A stretch of 64,000 bases of DNA from JANQPX01 sp039197065 (GTDB lineage: Bacteria; Pseudomonadota; Alphaproteobacteria; Geminicoccales; Geminicoccaceae), in contig JBCCUL010000002.1 of the NCBI GenBank assembly GCA_039197065.1, forward strand, positions 124,001 to 188,000, written 5' to 3'. Positions within the stretch are counted from its first letter, which is position 1. Every line of letters starts with the position of its first letter. The position numbers were made by a program, and so were the translations under genes. Shown here one piece after another: positions 34,183 through 43,810 of the stretch. The notes under the pieces were generated by a model. It did not search any database and was not told the DNA's origin. It saw only the letters and a list, made by a program, of their open reading frames with translations.

Positions 34183-36240
34183 TCAGCCGTCAGCGCTATC
34201 GGGATTGCCGGTGGCCGGGTCGTCCCGGCGTTCGATCCAATCGGCCGCTGCCGGTGAGCGGCGCCAGCCTTCGACGTCGATGAACGGGTCGACGTCCCGC
34301 CACTTTGGATGATAGCTGGCATTGTCCTGTTGGAGTATCGGCAACCGGTCGAAAAACCTGTTGATGAACGTCGAAAGCACGCGATAGCGGGCATTGTCCG
34401 GCTGCCAGTTATAGCCCAGGAGAATCGTTCGCACGGCGAAGGTCTCGATGGTTTCGTCGGCGCCGAGCAGGTTGGGGTAGTCGGCTGCTGTCAGGTTGGC
34501 GGGCCGATAGGCCTCGCCTTGGAGAGACGGGATTTCGAGGAGGCGCAGCCCTGCATTCGCCTGGACTTCCGAGAGCAGCGGCATGGGCTTGCCGGAGATC
34601 GTGAACAGCGCGGCAAGCTCGCCTCTTTCAAGCATCGCCAGAGCGGTCCGATGATCGTGATAGGTCGGTTGCACGAAAATATTGAGCTGGTCCAGCAGGA
34701 AGGACGCCGTGAATTCCGAAGCGCTGCCGCGTGGTCCGATATTGACGGGCTGGTCCACCAGGTCATCGATCTCGTCGATGCGGTCTGAGGCCAGAAGGTG
34801 GACCTCTTCTGCGAGGAGTTCGGCGGCATACGCTATCTTGCTGCGCATGCCGGGATAGATGTTGTTGTCGAGAGCGTAGTCGAGGATATCGAGCGGAACC
34901 AATGCGCTGTCCACGCCGCGAGCGTAGAGAACATCAGCAATGTTCTCGGCGCTTTTGGGGCTGGTCATGCCCACGACCCTGAGGCCGCTATCGCCGAGAC
35001 TGGCGGCAAGTTCATCGATCATGCGCGTTGCCGTGTGCCCCGCCTGTCCGCCGAGCACAGTAATCGTGCCCTCGTTCAGGCTCGTGCGCGCCTGGTCGAT
35101 GCTGTCGAACCGGGTGAGGAACGCCGTCTGACTCAGCGTGCTGATGCGCACCGGCTCGGGCTCAGGTACGACCACACCGACCTCACGGTAATAGTTTGCC
35201 GCCCCGGCATGCACGGGGATGAGCAGTCGATCGAGCGCGCTCTCCAGACTGACGTCACTGGTTCCCGAGTGCATTTCTTTCAAGAAAGGCAGGTTATCGA
35301 AGAGCGTTCTGGTGATCTGGTAGACGGCGTCTTCGTCGGTTTGATCGTTGGTCACGAGAAGATTATGCATCCCGATGGTGGTATGTGCCTTGTCCCGCTC
35401 GGGCAGGCTTTCAGCCGGGATGACGGTCTTGGTCCAGACCGGGACACCTTCTTTTCCGATGGCTGTGATGAGACTATCGCCGAAGGTCAGGGGAACAGCC
35501 TGGTTACCGGCTTCATCGAGGAAGGCGGCGATGTCGGCACCCTGCCGCTCGTCGATCAAAATGAGGCCGTCCAGATCACCGTCGAGGAAGCTGCGCTGGG
35601 CTTCCCTGCTCGTCAGGTTTTCAAGCTGATAGGTCTCGTCGATGTCCACATCCAGCGCCGCGAACAGGGCGCGAGCGCTATCATTCAACCTCGAACCCTC
35701 TGCGCCGACGGCGACGCGCCGACCTTCAAGGCTCAAAAAATCCGCGAACGTCCCTGTCGGTGCGTCTTCCGGTCGTAGGATGAAGTGGAAGCTGCTGGTC
35801 CAGAGATTGGTCAGGAGCGCCAGACCGGGATCGGGGCCGTCGCTCGCGAAGGTTTCCATGCCGCGCGAGGCGTAATAGGCATCGAGATTGGTCAGAATGG
35901 CAAAATCGACATCGCCATTACGCAGCAGAAGGGCGTTGTCGCTCGAACCTTCCGTGTTCCTGGCATCGATATCGATATTCGCCTGCGGCAGGAGCTTCAG
36001 CTTGATCAAAGCCGCAATCGTCACGCCGATTGGATGGGAAACGCCATCGGTCGTCGCGGTGCCGAGTTCGAAAAGCCGTCGCTCCGCAGACTGGGCCAGA
36101 ACGACGGATTGCGTCAGGAGCAACAAACATAATCCGACGAGACATGCCGACCATCCTCCGGTCGATCTCCGATGGATCACCTGGGCACCCTGCCTGGCCG
36201 CCAAGCCTTTCGCCCTGCGGTAGGTTTCAACAAAACGCAT
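34183..36240 (-). CDS. Exported protein with two tandem TAXI-type solute-binding domains
   Basis: A 685-residue exported protein. The signal segment 'CLVGLCLLLLTQSVVLAQS' follows a 28-residue basic leader. The first domain ('LFELGTATTDGVSHPIGVTI', 'LLRNGDVDFAILTNLDAYY') is a TAXI/NMT1-type periplasmic binding fold. A second, related domain begins near residue 370 ('ITVLGGQAGHTATRMIDELA'). TAXI proteins normally have one domain of ~320 residues and feed a TRAP transporter; no TRAP permease is adjacent. The frame extends upstream to a TTG, but the ATG at 36240 gives a sensible leader. It is convergent with the type III rightward arm. Confidence 0.75.
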   Translation of the reverse strand: MRFVETYRRAKGLAARQGAQVIHRRSTGGWSACLVGLCLLLLTQSVVLAQSAERRLFELGTATTDGVSHPIGVTIAALIKLKLLPQANIDIDARNTEGSSDNALLLRNGDVDFAILTNLDAYYASRGMETFASDGPDPGLALLTNLWTSSFHFILRPEDAPTGTFADFLSLEGRRVAVGAEGSRLNDSARALFAALDVDIDETYQLENLTSREAQRSFLDGDLDGLILIDERQGADIAAFLDEAGNQAVPLTFGDSLITAIGKEGVPVWTKTVIPAESLPERDKAHTTIGMHNLLVTNDQTDEDAVYQITRTLFDNLPFLKEMHSGTSDVSLESALDRLLIPVHAGAANYYREVGVVVPEPEPVRISTLSQTAFLTRFDSIDQARTSLNEGTITVLGGQAGHTATRMIDELAASLGDSGLRVVGMTSPKSAENIADVLYARGVDSALVPLDILDYALDNNIYPGMRSKIAYAAELLAEEVHLLASDRIDEIDDLVDQPVNIGPRGSASEFTASFLLDQLNIFVQPTYHDHRTALAMLERGELAALFTISGKPMPLLSEVQANAGLRLLEIPSLQGEAYRPANLTAADYPNLLGADETIETFAVRTILLGYNWQPDNARYRVLSTFINRFFDRLPILQQDNASYHPKWRDVDPFIDVEGWRRSPAAADWIERRDDPATGNPDSADG

Positions 36241-36606
36241 CAAATCGATCACCGCGCATCCTTGAATCCAACCTTGATACAAAGCTGGCGACGCCTCTCT
36301 GCCTGAACGGTCCGTATCCCGCGACAACATAAACGCCTTCCGCCATGGTCGGAAACAGCCAACAAGAGTTAACCATGAAATGTTCAAGAAAAAGTTAATA
36401 CCAAGACGCGTTCAAGCTTGTTTGGGTCATACTGGAGTGCGCTTCTTTTGGAGCATTGGCCGCCGAAAGTGCCACACTGGTCAGTCCCGCTCATCCCAGA
36501 CGCCGTGATCAAGAGCGCAGTGTTTGGCGACGTTCGGTCACGTTAGGCAGTTGTCGATGGCGGAACAACCAGGCTCAAGGATGATGCCTGGCGGTCGCGC
36601 CGGGGC
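36241..36606. other. Intergenic region upstream of the tandem TAXI gene
   Basis: About 366 bases. The part next to the TAXI gene remains open in its frame back to 36387. An AT-rich patch at about 36360-36420 is the likely promoter. No gene, terminator or recognisable operator was seen in the rest. Confidence 0.4.
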
Positions 36607-37653
36607 TCAGCCGGGCATCTTGATCTGTACCTTGACCGATGAAGGCGGCATCGCTTTTGCGTAGTCGAAGGCCTCGATGCTGTCGGCGAAGGCGAAGTGA
36701 TCCGTGATCAACGGACTGACATCGATGGCGCCGCTCGCCAGCATCGCGACCGCGCGCGGGTAGACATGGGCATAGCGAAAGACGTGCTCGACACGGGCTT
36801 CCTTGACCGATGCGCCGACCACGTCATAGGCGATGGGTTCGAGCGGCAGACCGATATAGACGACACAGCCGCCGGGGCGGATCAGCGGAAACACGCCTTC
36901 CGCTGCCGGCCCGGCGCCCGAGCTTTCAAACACGACGTCGGCGCCCCAGCCGTCGGTTTCCTTGGCGACCACGTCTTCGAGGCTCTGGCTTTTGACATTG
37001 ACCGGAGTCACCGCGCCGAGCTTCGCCACGATCTCCAGCTTCGGTTCCTGAATGTCCGAGACGATGACGCGCGAACAGCCCGCAGCGAGCGCCGCCAGCA
37101 CCGTGACCATGCCGATCGGTCCGGCCCCGGTGACGACCGCGACGTCGCCCGGCTGGATCTTCGCCTTGTTGGCGGCATGCACGCCGACCGCGAGCGGTTC
37201 GACCATGGCGCCTGCATCGTCGCTCACCGTTTCCGGCAGCTTGAACGTATAGGCCGCAGGATGTATGCAGATCGGCCGAAGGATGCCGTGGACCGGCGGC
37301 GTCGCCCAAAAGCGCACGGCAGGGTCGAGATTATAGAGACCGAGGCGCGCCGCCCGGCTGTTGGCATCGGGAATCCCGGGCTCCATGCAGACCCGATCGC
37401 CGACCTTCAGGCCGCTGACGTCCGAGCCGACCTCGATGATGTCGCCCGAGGCTTCATGGCCGAGAATCATCGGCTCGCGCACCACGAAGGGGCCGATGGC
37501 GCCATGGGTGTAGTAGTGGACGTCGCTGCCGCAAACACCGACGGTCGAAAGCTTGATGCGCACGTCCTGCGGTCCGAGTTTCTCCTCGTCGTGCTCGATC
37601 GGGAAATCGCGAAGGCTGAGCTCGTCCTTGCGTTCCAGAACCAGGGCTTCCAT
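36607..37653 (-). CDS. Xylitol/polyol dehydrogenase, zinc-dependent MDR family
   Basis: A 348-residue medium-chain dehydrogenase of the sorbitol/xylitol dehydrogenase group, oxidising a sugar alcohol with NAD. 'GVCGSDVHYYTHG' supplies the catalytic-zinc Cys, 'LGHEASG' the His-Glu pair, and 'VTGAGPIGMVTVLAA' the Rossmann motif. The loop 'EPGIPDANSRAARLGLYNLD' has lost all four Cys of the structural zinc site, as some xylitol dehydrogenases do. The ATG at 37653 is chosen over a GTG at 37668. D-xylulose reductase is the best guess among polyols. Confidence 0.85.
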   Translation of the reverse strand: MEALVLERKDELSLRDFPIEHDEEKLGPQDVRIKLSTVGVCGSDVHYYTHGAIGPFVVREPMILGHEASGDIIEVGSDVSGLKVGDRVCMEPGIPDANSRAARLGLYNLDPAVRFWATPPVHGILRPICIHPAAYTFKLPETVSDDAGAMVEPLAVGVHAANKAKIQPGDVAVVTGAGPIGMVTVLAALAAGCSRVIVSDIQEPKLEIVAKLGAVTPVNVKSQSLEDVVAKETDGWGADVVFESSGAGPAAEGVFPLIRPGGCVVYIGLPLEPIAYDVVGASVKEARVEHVFRYAHVYPRAVAMLASGAIDVSPLITDHFAFADSIEAFDYAKAMPPSSVKVQIKMPG

Positions 37654-37833
37654 GCGGCTTGTTCTCACGTCTGAGGTGGCTGATCACCGATTTTAGGCAT
37701 GGTCGCATGCCCCTAACAAGTGCTGCCGGCTTGGTATGAGATGGTGCGGAGACGCTGGATCTAAGGGCCGGAATCGGCTTAATGGGTGCCTGCAGGCCCT
37801 GATCCGCTTTCTTGGCCTTCAGATGGAGCCGCC

Positions 37834-38643
37834 ATGCTGACCGCCGCCAATCTCGCCGCCATCGAACAGGCTCGACACGGATTCTTCACGCGTGAAGGGG
37901 GCGTCAGCGCGGGGATTTACGCGTCCTTGAACTGCGGATTCAGCAATGACGATGATGACGGATTGGTCAGCGCGAATCGGGCGATCGCCATGGATCGCCT
38001 CGGTCTCCCGGCGTCATCGCTGACCACGGTGAAACAGGTGCATGGCATGGCCGTCCATCTAGTGACCGAAGCCATGCCCGGTCCGCCCTCCGTCGAGGCG
38101 GATGCACTGGTGACCGATCGTCCCGGCATTGCGCTGGGCGTATTGAGCGCGGACTGTGCGCCTTTGCTGCTCGTCGATCCCGATGCCGGCGTCATCGGCG
38201 CCGCCCATGCAGGCTGGCGGGGTGCTCTTTTAGGCGTTGCCGATCGTCTGGTGGAGGCGATGGTCGGTTTGGGCGCTGACACCGCGCGCATGGTCGGGGC
38301 TGTCGGCCCCTGCATCGCCAAGGCGTCTTATCAGGTCGGGCCGGATATGCGCGCCGACTTCGAAAGGGTCGACCCGGAGGCCCTCAACCTGTTCGAACCG
38401 GATTCGGATCGTGAACCGGGCGCTGGCAGCGCCGCCGGCCTCCGGTTCGATCTCAAGGCCTATGTTCTGTCGCGGCTCGCCAGGCTGGGCGTCGAGAATC
38501 GGGAGGTTCTCTCGGAAGACACCCATGCCGATGAAGACCGTTTTTTCAGCGCTCGCCGCTCGAGAAACCGTGGCGATGCCGGTTTCGGCCTCCTTCTCTC
38601 GGCGATCGCTCTTGATGAACAAGACGGAGGAGCAGGCCGTTGA
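37834..38643 (+). CDS. pgeF: Peptidoglycan editing factor / multicopper-like purine nucleoside phosphorylase family
   Basis: A 269-residue YfiH/LACC1 family protein. Diagnostic segments are 'TTVKQVHGMAVH', 'LSADCAPLLLVD' with the catalytic Cys, 'GAAHAGWRGALLG' and 'VGPCIAKASYQVG'. Family members act on purine nucleosides, and PgeF removes wrong cell-wall precursors. The ATG at 37834 follows GGAG, with earlier GTG codons in frame. It overlaps the thioesterase gene by four bases, indicating coupling. Confidence 0.92.
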   Translation: MLTAANLAAIEQARHGFFTREGGVSAGIYASLNCGFSNDDDDGLVSANRAIAMDRLGLPASSLTTVKQVHGMAVHLVTEAMPGPPSVEADALVTDRPGIALGVLSADCAPLLLVDPDAGVIGAAHAGWRGALLGVADRLVEAMVGLGADTARMVGAVGPCIAKASYQVGPDMRADFERVDPEALNLFEPDSDREPGAGSAAGLRFDLKAYVLSRLARLGVENREVLSEDTHADEDRFFSARRSRNRGDAGFGLLLSAIALDEQDGGAGR

Positions 38644-39071
38644 GCGACAGTGAAGTGCTTGATCTCAGGGATCGGGGCGTCTTTCGTCACTGGCAGCGGA
38701 TCACCATTCGCAGCACGGACGAGGATCCGCTCGGTCATGTCAATAACTGCATCTACGCCTCCTGGATCGAGGTCGCGCGGGTCACGTTGATCCGCCAGTA
38801 TCTGGCGGCGGCGCCCGACGGAATCGATACGGCGCTGGTCAATCTGAACATCGATTACCTGAAGGAAACCAAGTTTCCAGGCGAGGTCGAGGTGGGGGCT
38901 AGGCTGCTCGGGATCGGCAGAAGTTCGATGCGTTCGGGGTTTGCCGTGTTTCGCGATGGCGCATGTCTGGCCACTTGCAGCTGCGTCAATGTGTTTTTCG
39001 ACCTGAACGCAAGGCGTGCGGTGCGGCCGACCGAGGCCATGCGCGCCCTCATGGAGGCCGATCTCGCCTGA
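38640..39071 (+). CDS. Acyl-CoA thioesterase, 4HBT hot-dog family
   Basis: A 143-residue hot-dog-fold protein. 'RSTDEDPLGHVNNCIYASW' contains the 4HBT signature D-x-x-G-H-V-N-N with the Asp nucleophile region, followed by 'LNIDYLKETKFPGEVEVG'. It starts at a TTG that overlaps the pgeF stop and is preceded by GGAGGAG. The acyl-CoA substrate cannot be predicted. Members of this size are generally cytoplasmic tetramers. Confidence 0.85.
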   Translation: MSDSEVLDLRDRGVFRHWQRITIRSTDEDPLGHVNNCIYASWIEVARVTLIRQYLAAAPDGIDTALVNLNIDYLKETKFPGEVEVGARLLGIGRSSMRSGFAVFRDGACLATCSCVNVFFDLNARRAVRPTEAMRALMEADLA

Positions 39072-39278
39072 TAGGGCGTGCGCCGGAGCCTCTCTTCAGC
39101 GCTGGTTCATCGACGATATGTTCAGATCAGACTGCCGGTGCTGGCCCATTGGTCCGGTGAAAACCTGCTCGTCGAAGAAAAATTTGCTTGGTTGAAAGAG
39201 GTTGCGTCACGATGTTAAAGTCTTGCTGCTTATTATCACCCGGCTTTTGGCCGCACGCTTACGAAACCTGAAGCGCCG

Positions 39279-40472
39279 ATGCACAACCCACGACTTGATG
39301 GTCTTGGCGATTATTTCTTCCGGAGGCTCGCTGCGCTCATCGAGCCGCTTTCGCCTGCGCCTGACTTCGAGATCATCGATCTTTCGATCGGGCAGCCCAT
39401 GCATGCGACGCCGGCGCTGCTGACCGAGACGCTGGCTAGAAATGGCCATCTCTGGGGACGTTATCCGCCGGTCATCGGCACGCCGGACTTTCGGGAAGCC
39501 GCCTCTGACTGGCTGACCTGGCGCTACGATCTTCCAGAGCGAACGCTCTCGCCCGATCGGCATGTGCTACCGGTCGCCGGCACCAAGGAAGCGCTTTTCA
39601 TGCTCTCGCAGCTGGTGACGCCCGAGAGCAAAGGCGGTGCCCGTCCGGCGGTGCTGATGCCGAACCCCTTCTACAATGTCTATCTCGGCGGCGCTGTGGT
39701 CGCCGGCGCCGAGCCGGTGCTGCTGCCGGTCAGCACGGAGACCAATCATCTGCCGGATCTGGACGCTATCGAGCCCGGCATTCTGAAACGCACCGTCGCC
39801 TTCTTTCTCTGCTCACCCGCCAATCCCCAAGGCAGTGCGGCGAGCCTGGCCTACCTGACGAAGGCGCTCCAATTAGCGAGACGCTACGATTTCCTTCTGG
39901 TCATGGATGAGTGCTACAGCGAGATCTATGGCGGCGAACCGCCTCCGGGCGGGCTGCAGGCGGCTATGACGCTGGGGGAAGGGCTCGATCATCTCGTGGT
40001 CTGCCATTCGCTTTCCAAGCGCTCGAGTGCTGCCGGTCTTCGATCGGGTTTCGTCGCCGGCGATCCGGATATCCTGAAGGCTTTTGCCCGGCTGCGCAGC
40101 TATGGCGCCGCGGTCCAGCCCTTGCCGCTGATGGCGGCGGCGACCGCCCTTTGGCGCGACGAGGCTCATGTGCGCGAGAACCGTGATCTCTATCGGGAAA
40201 AGTTTGATCTCGCTGATAGGTGTCTTTCCGGTCGATTCGACTATACTCGTCCCGATGGCGGCTTCTTCTTGTGGTTGAACGTTGGCGACAGCGAAGCCAT
40301 AACGAAAAAGCTCTGGTCGGAAGCTGCCCTCAAGGTGGTGCCGGGCGCCTATCTCGGCTATTCGGATCAACATGGCTGGAACCCCGGCGCGCACGCCATA
40401 CGTATTGCGCTGGTTCACGATTTGACGACGACCGGCCAGGCGCTCGATCGCCTGGTCAAGACGCTTTGCTGA
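39279..40472 (+). CDS. Class I/II aminotransferase, DapC-like
   Basis: A 397-residue PLP enzyme of fold type I. 'DLSIGQPMHATP' opens the protein, 'PVAGTKEALF' binds cofactor phosphate, 'FFLCSPANPQGSAAS' and 'LVMDECYSEIY' carry the Asn and Asp-Tyr pair, and 'HSLSKRSSAAGLRSGF' contains the PLP lysine. In alphaproteobacteria this gene often precedes ftsK and resembles N-succinyldiaminopimelate aminotransferase (lysine and peptidoglycan precursor synthesis). That substrate is by analogy. Confidence 0.85.
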   Translation: MHNPRLDGLGDYFFRRLAALIEPLSPAPDFEIIDLSIGQPMHATPALLTETLARNGHLWGRYPPVIGTPDFREAASDWLTWRYDLPERTLSPDRHVLPVAGTKEALFMLSQLVTPESKGGARPAVLMPNPFYNVYLGGAVVAGAEPVLLPVSTETNHLPDLDAIEPGILKRTVAFFLCSPANPQGSAASLAYLTKALQLARRYDFLLVMDECYSEIYGGEPPPGGLQAAMTLGEGLDHLVVCHSLSKRSSAAGLRSGFVAGDPDILKAFARLRSYGAAVQPLPLMAAATALWRDEAHVRENRDLYREKFDLADRCLSGRFDYTRPDGGFFLWLNVGDSEAITKKLWSEAALKVVPGAYLGYSDQHGWNPGAHAIRIALVHDLTTTGQALDRLVKTLC

Positions 40473-40509
40473 GAGCCGATCGGGCTCCAAAGTGGGAGAA
40501 CGCCTGACG

Positions 40510-42993
40510 ATGGCCGCTCCATCGATGTCTCGACATGGTCAGTTCGATCTGACCGAATTTCTGGCGCGACGGTTCAGCGAAGCGCTTGGGATCGGGCTCT
40601 GCCTGATCTCCCTGGTGCTGGCGGTTGCGCTTTGGGGCTATGATCCGGGCGATCCTTCGCTTAATCACGCCACGTCGGGCCCGAGCAGCAACCCCCTTGG
40701 CGGCTTTGGTGCGACACTTGCCGACCTTTGTCTGCAGACCGTCGGCACCGCGATCTGGTTCGCTGTGCTGGTGCTGCCGATCTGGGGGCTGCGTCTGATT
40801 CTGGACCGGGTGCCGAGCTGGATCTGGCTGTCGGTCGCCGCCCTGCCGCCGGCTGTCTTGGCGCTTTCCGCATATCTGGCGACGCTGGACGTTCCGCCGA
40901 TTGAGGTCTGGCCCTATCTGGTCGGTCTCGGAGGCGTGGTCGGCGATTTCGCGCTGCATCGCCTGGAGCCGGGACTTGGTGCGCGCTACGGACTTTACAC
41001 GCTCGCCTCGACGCTGGTCCTGGCGGTGATCGCCATCGGCATCACGCCGGGCGAGTTGATCGGCGGCATGCGCAATATGCTCGGCCTGACGACCCGGTTC
41101 GAGCGCGCCAATAATGCGCCGCTCAGAGCGCCTGCCCCGAATGCCAGGGCCCGGGCGCCGCGGCAGGACGTGGATGGGCCCGGGATCGTCGGCCGTGTTT
41201 TCGGCGGGATCGGCGCTGCTTTTGCGGGTCTGTTCGGCCTGTTTTCGTTCAGGCGAGCGGCGGGCGAGGTCGATCGCTCCAGCATCACCAAGAACCTGCG
41301 TCGTTCGTCGAGGACGGCGGCCGAGCCGGACGACGAGCGCGAGACCGAAGCGCCGTCGCCGGTGGTGCCCCAGCGGCCCAGGCGGGCTGCGCCGCAGATG
41401 GCCGCCAGCAGCGAAACAACGGAGGTCGTCCAGCCGGTCGAGGATTTCGAGCTGCCGCCGCTCAAATTCCTGGGACAGCCGAGGAAGCGCGATCGCGTCA
41501 AGTTCGACGACGCCGAGGCGCAGGAGATGGCCAAGGCCCTGGAGCGGGTGCTCGACGACTTCGGCGTGCGCGGCGAAATCGTTGCGGTCAAGCCCGGCCC
41601 GGTGATCACGCTCTACGAGCTGGAGCCGGCACCCGGCACCCGTGCGGCCCGCGTCATCGCGCTTGCCGACGATATCGCGCGCTCCCTTTGCGCTATGTCG
41701 GTGCGCGTCGCCGTCGTGCCCGGCAAGAACGTGATCGGCATCGAGCTTCCGAACGATCAGCGCGAGACCGTCTACCTCTCCGAACTGCTGTCGACCGACG
41801 CCTATGAGAAGACCTCGTCCGGCCTCGGTCTGGCGCTCGGCAAGGACATCAGCGGCGAGCCGGTGGTGGTCGATCTCGCAAAGATGCCGCATCTCCTGAT
41901 CGCCGGCACCACCGGTTCGGGTAAGTCGGTGTCGATCAACGCGATGATCCTCTCCTTGCTCTACCGACTGCCTCCATCGGCCTGCAAGCTGATCATGATC
42001 GACCCGAAGGTCATCGAGCTTTCGGTCTATGACGGCATCCCGCATCTCTTGGCGCCGGTGGTGACCGAGCCCCATAAGGCGGTGGTGGCACTCAAATGGA
42101 TCGTGCGCGAGATGGACGATCGCTACCGTCTCATGTCTCATCTCGGCGTGCGCGATATCTTCGCCTATAACCGCCGCATCTCGGAGGCTATCGCGCGCGG
42201 CGAGCAGCTTTCCCGCAAGGTCCAGACCGGGTTTGAACCCGGGACTGGCGTGCCGATCTTCGAGCAGCAGCCAATCAAGATGGAGACGCTGCCGCTGATC
42301 GTGGTGATCGTCGATGAGGTCGCCGACCTGATGCTGACCGCGGGCAAGGAGATCGAAGGCTGCATCCAGCGGCTCTCGCAAAAGGCGCGTGCCGCCGGCG
42401 TGCATCTGATCGTCGCGACGCAACGCCCCTCGGTCGACGTGCTGACCGGCGTGATCAAGGCGAACCTGCCGGCGCGCATCAGCTTCCGGGTCAGCTCCAA
42501 GATCGACAGCCGCACCATCCTCGGCGAACCCGGCGCCGAACAGCTGCTCGGCCAGGGCGACATGCTGCAGATGATGGCCGGCGACCGCACCACCCGCATC
42601 CACGGTCCGCTCGTGACCGACGAGGAGGTGGAGCGCGTGGTGACCTATCTGAAGAGCCAGGGCAGCCCCGACTATATCGACGCGGTCACCAATGAGGCCG
42701 CCCTCGACAATAGCGGCGAGGCCGATAGCGGTGGCGGCGGCAGCAATATCGAGATCAACAATGAGGAGGACGCGCAATACGCCCAGGCGCTGCAGATCGT
42801 CGCCAAAGAGGGCAGAGCGTCCACCAGCTTCCTGCAGAGGAAGCTTCGGATCGGCTATAACAGTGCGGCCCGTCTGATCGAGCGCATGGAACAGGATGGC
42901 CATGTCAGTGCGCCGGATCATGTCGGCCGTCGAAAAGTTCTGATGGGTGGTGGGGATCAAGACGGACCTAGCGGAGTCGATGCCCCATGGTAG
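40510..42993 (+). CDS. ftsK: DNA translocase FtsK
   Basis: An 827-residue FtsK/SpoIIIE protein. Four N-terminal transmembrane helices lie in residues ~20-190, followed by an Arg/Pro-rich linker. The RecA-like motor has Walker A 'GTTGSGKS' at 466-473 and Walker B 'PLIVVIVDEVADLML'. The C-terminal gamma winged helix ('KLRIGYNSAARLIERMEQDG') reads KOPS. It clears chromosome dimers at the septum. An upstream GTG at 40492 is possible, but the ATG has GGGAGAA nearby. The linker is short compared with E. coli FtsK. Confidence 0.97.
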   Translation: MAAPSMSRHGQFDLTEFLARRFSEALGIGLCLISLVLAVALWGYDPGDPSLNHATSGPSSNPLGGFGATLADLCLQTVGTAIWFAVLVLPIWGLRLILDRVPSWIWLSVAALPPAVLALSAYLATLDVPPIEVWPYLVGLGGVVGDFALHRLEPGLGARYGLYTLASTLVLAVIAIGITPGELIGGMRNMLGLTTRFERANNAPLRAPAPNARARAPRQDVDGPGIVGRVFGGIGAAFAGLFGLFSFRRAAGEVDRSSITKNLRRSSRTAAEPDDERETEAPSPVVPQRPRRAAPQMAASSETTEVVQPVEDFELPPLKFLGQPRKRDRVKFDDAEAQEMAKALERVLDDFGVRGEIVAVKPGPVITLYELEPAPGTRAARVIALADDIARSLCAMSVRVAVVPGKNVIGIELPNDQRETVYLSELLSTDAYEKTSSGLGLALGKDISGEPVVVDLAKMPHLLIAGTTGSGKSVSINAMILSLLYRLPPSACKLIMIDPKVIELSVYDGIPHLLAPVVTEPHKAVVALKWIVREMDDRYRLMSHLGVRDIFAYNRRISEAIARGEQLSRKVQTGFEPGTGVPIFEQQPIKMETLPLIVVIVDEVADLMLTAGKEIEGCIQRLSQKARAAGVHLIVATQRPSVDVLTGVIKANLPARISFRVSSKIDSRTILGEPGAEQLLGQGDMLQMMAGDRTTRIHGPLVTDEEVERVVTYLKSQGSPDYIDAVTNEAALDNSGEADSGGGGSNIEINNEEDAQYAQALQIVAKEGRASTSFLQRKLRIGYNSAARLIERMEQDGHVSAPDHVGRRKVLMGGGDQDGPSGVDAPW

Positions 42994-43688
42994 TTTTTGG
43001 TCACTTGCCGGCGTCCTTAAAGGCGCTACGGCGAACATTCATCCGATGCCTGTTGTTGGCTCAAGCAGTCGTCGCGGTCTCAGGCATGTCAACGCAGGTC
43101 GCCGCGGCGACCCCCGCCCCGGGGACGGTCGAGGCTGCGCGGGTTTCGGAGATCGAGACCTATCTCAGCAAGTTGAACTCCCTTCGAGCGGACTTCGTGC
43201 AGATCGAGCCGACCGGCGGTACGTCGTCGGGCAATCTCTACTATAAGCGTCCGGACAAGATGCGGCTCGATTACGACTCGCCGAACCCGGTGCTGATCGT
43301 CGCCAATGGTTCGCAGGTCATCTATCACGACCGCAAGCTCGGCCAGGTCAGCCACCTGTTTACCAGCCAGACGCCGCTTGCCTTTCTGCTGAAGAAGAAG
43401 GTGAAGCTCAGTGGCGATGTGACCGTCACCGATTTCGAGGAAATGAATGGCGAGACCGTGCTGACCCTCGTGCAGACCGACGAGCCGGAGCTCGGCACGG
43501 TGGAGCTGGCGTTCGGCAGCCAGCCTTTGGAGCTGCGCCGCTGGGCGGTGACCGATGCCCAGGGCCTCACCACGCATATTCTCCTGGAGCGCGCCGAAGT
43601 CGACGCCAAGATCGACAAGAAGCTCTTCCTGCTCTGCGATCCCGATGCGGTGATCAAGAAGGAAGGCTGCGAGCACGTCTACCGCTAA
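42987..43688 (+). CDS. lolA: Outer-membrane lipoprotein carrier protein LolA
   Basis: A 233-residue LolA family protein, overlapping the end of ftsK by seven bases, the usual alphaproteobacterial arrangement. An N-terminal signal region (to about residue 40) precedes 'YLSKLNSLRADFVQIEPTGG', 'GNLYYKRPDKMRLDY' and 'LIVANGSQVIYHDRKLGQ', all LolA hallmarks. It carries lipoproteins across the periplasm to the outer membrane. The leader is long, so a later start is possible. Confidence 0.92.
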   Translation: MVVFGHLPASLKALRRTFIRCLLLAQAVVAVSGMSTQVAAATPAPGTVEAARVSEIETYLSKLNSLRADFVQIEPTGGTSSGNLYYKRPDKMRLDYDSPNPVLIVANGSQVIYHDRKLGQVSHLFTSQTPLAFLLKKKVKLSGDVTVTDFEEMNGETVLTLVQTDEPELGTVELAFGSQPLELRRWAVTDAQGLTTHILLERAEVDAKIDKKLFLLCDPDAVIKKEGCEHVYR

Positions 43689-43810
43689 CCGGCGCGGGCT
43701 CGTTCGCCCAAGGGGTAATGTCTCGCTCGAGCGGGCTCTTTGGCCAACCACGTTCTATCCCATTGTCGCGCCGTATTATCTTGTCGATCAGGGTGTCCCG
43801 ACTAATCGGA

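Noticed and set aside
40456..43038. An 860-codon open frame antisense to ftsK
   Set aside because: It mirrors ftsK almost end to end, is rich in His/Asp/Arg as GC-rich antisense frames are, and shows no family motif.
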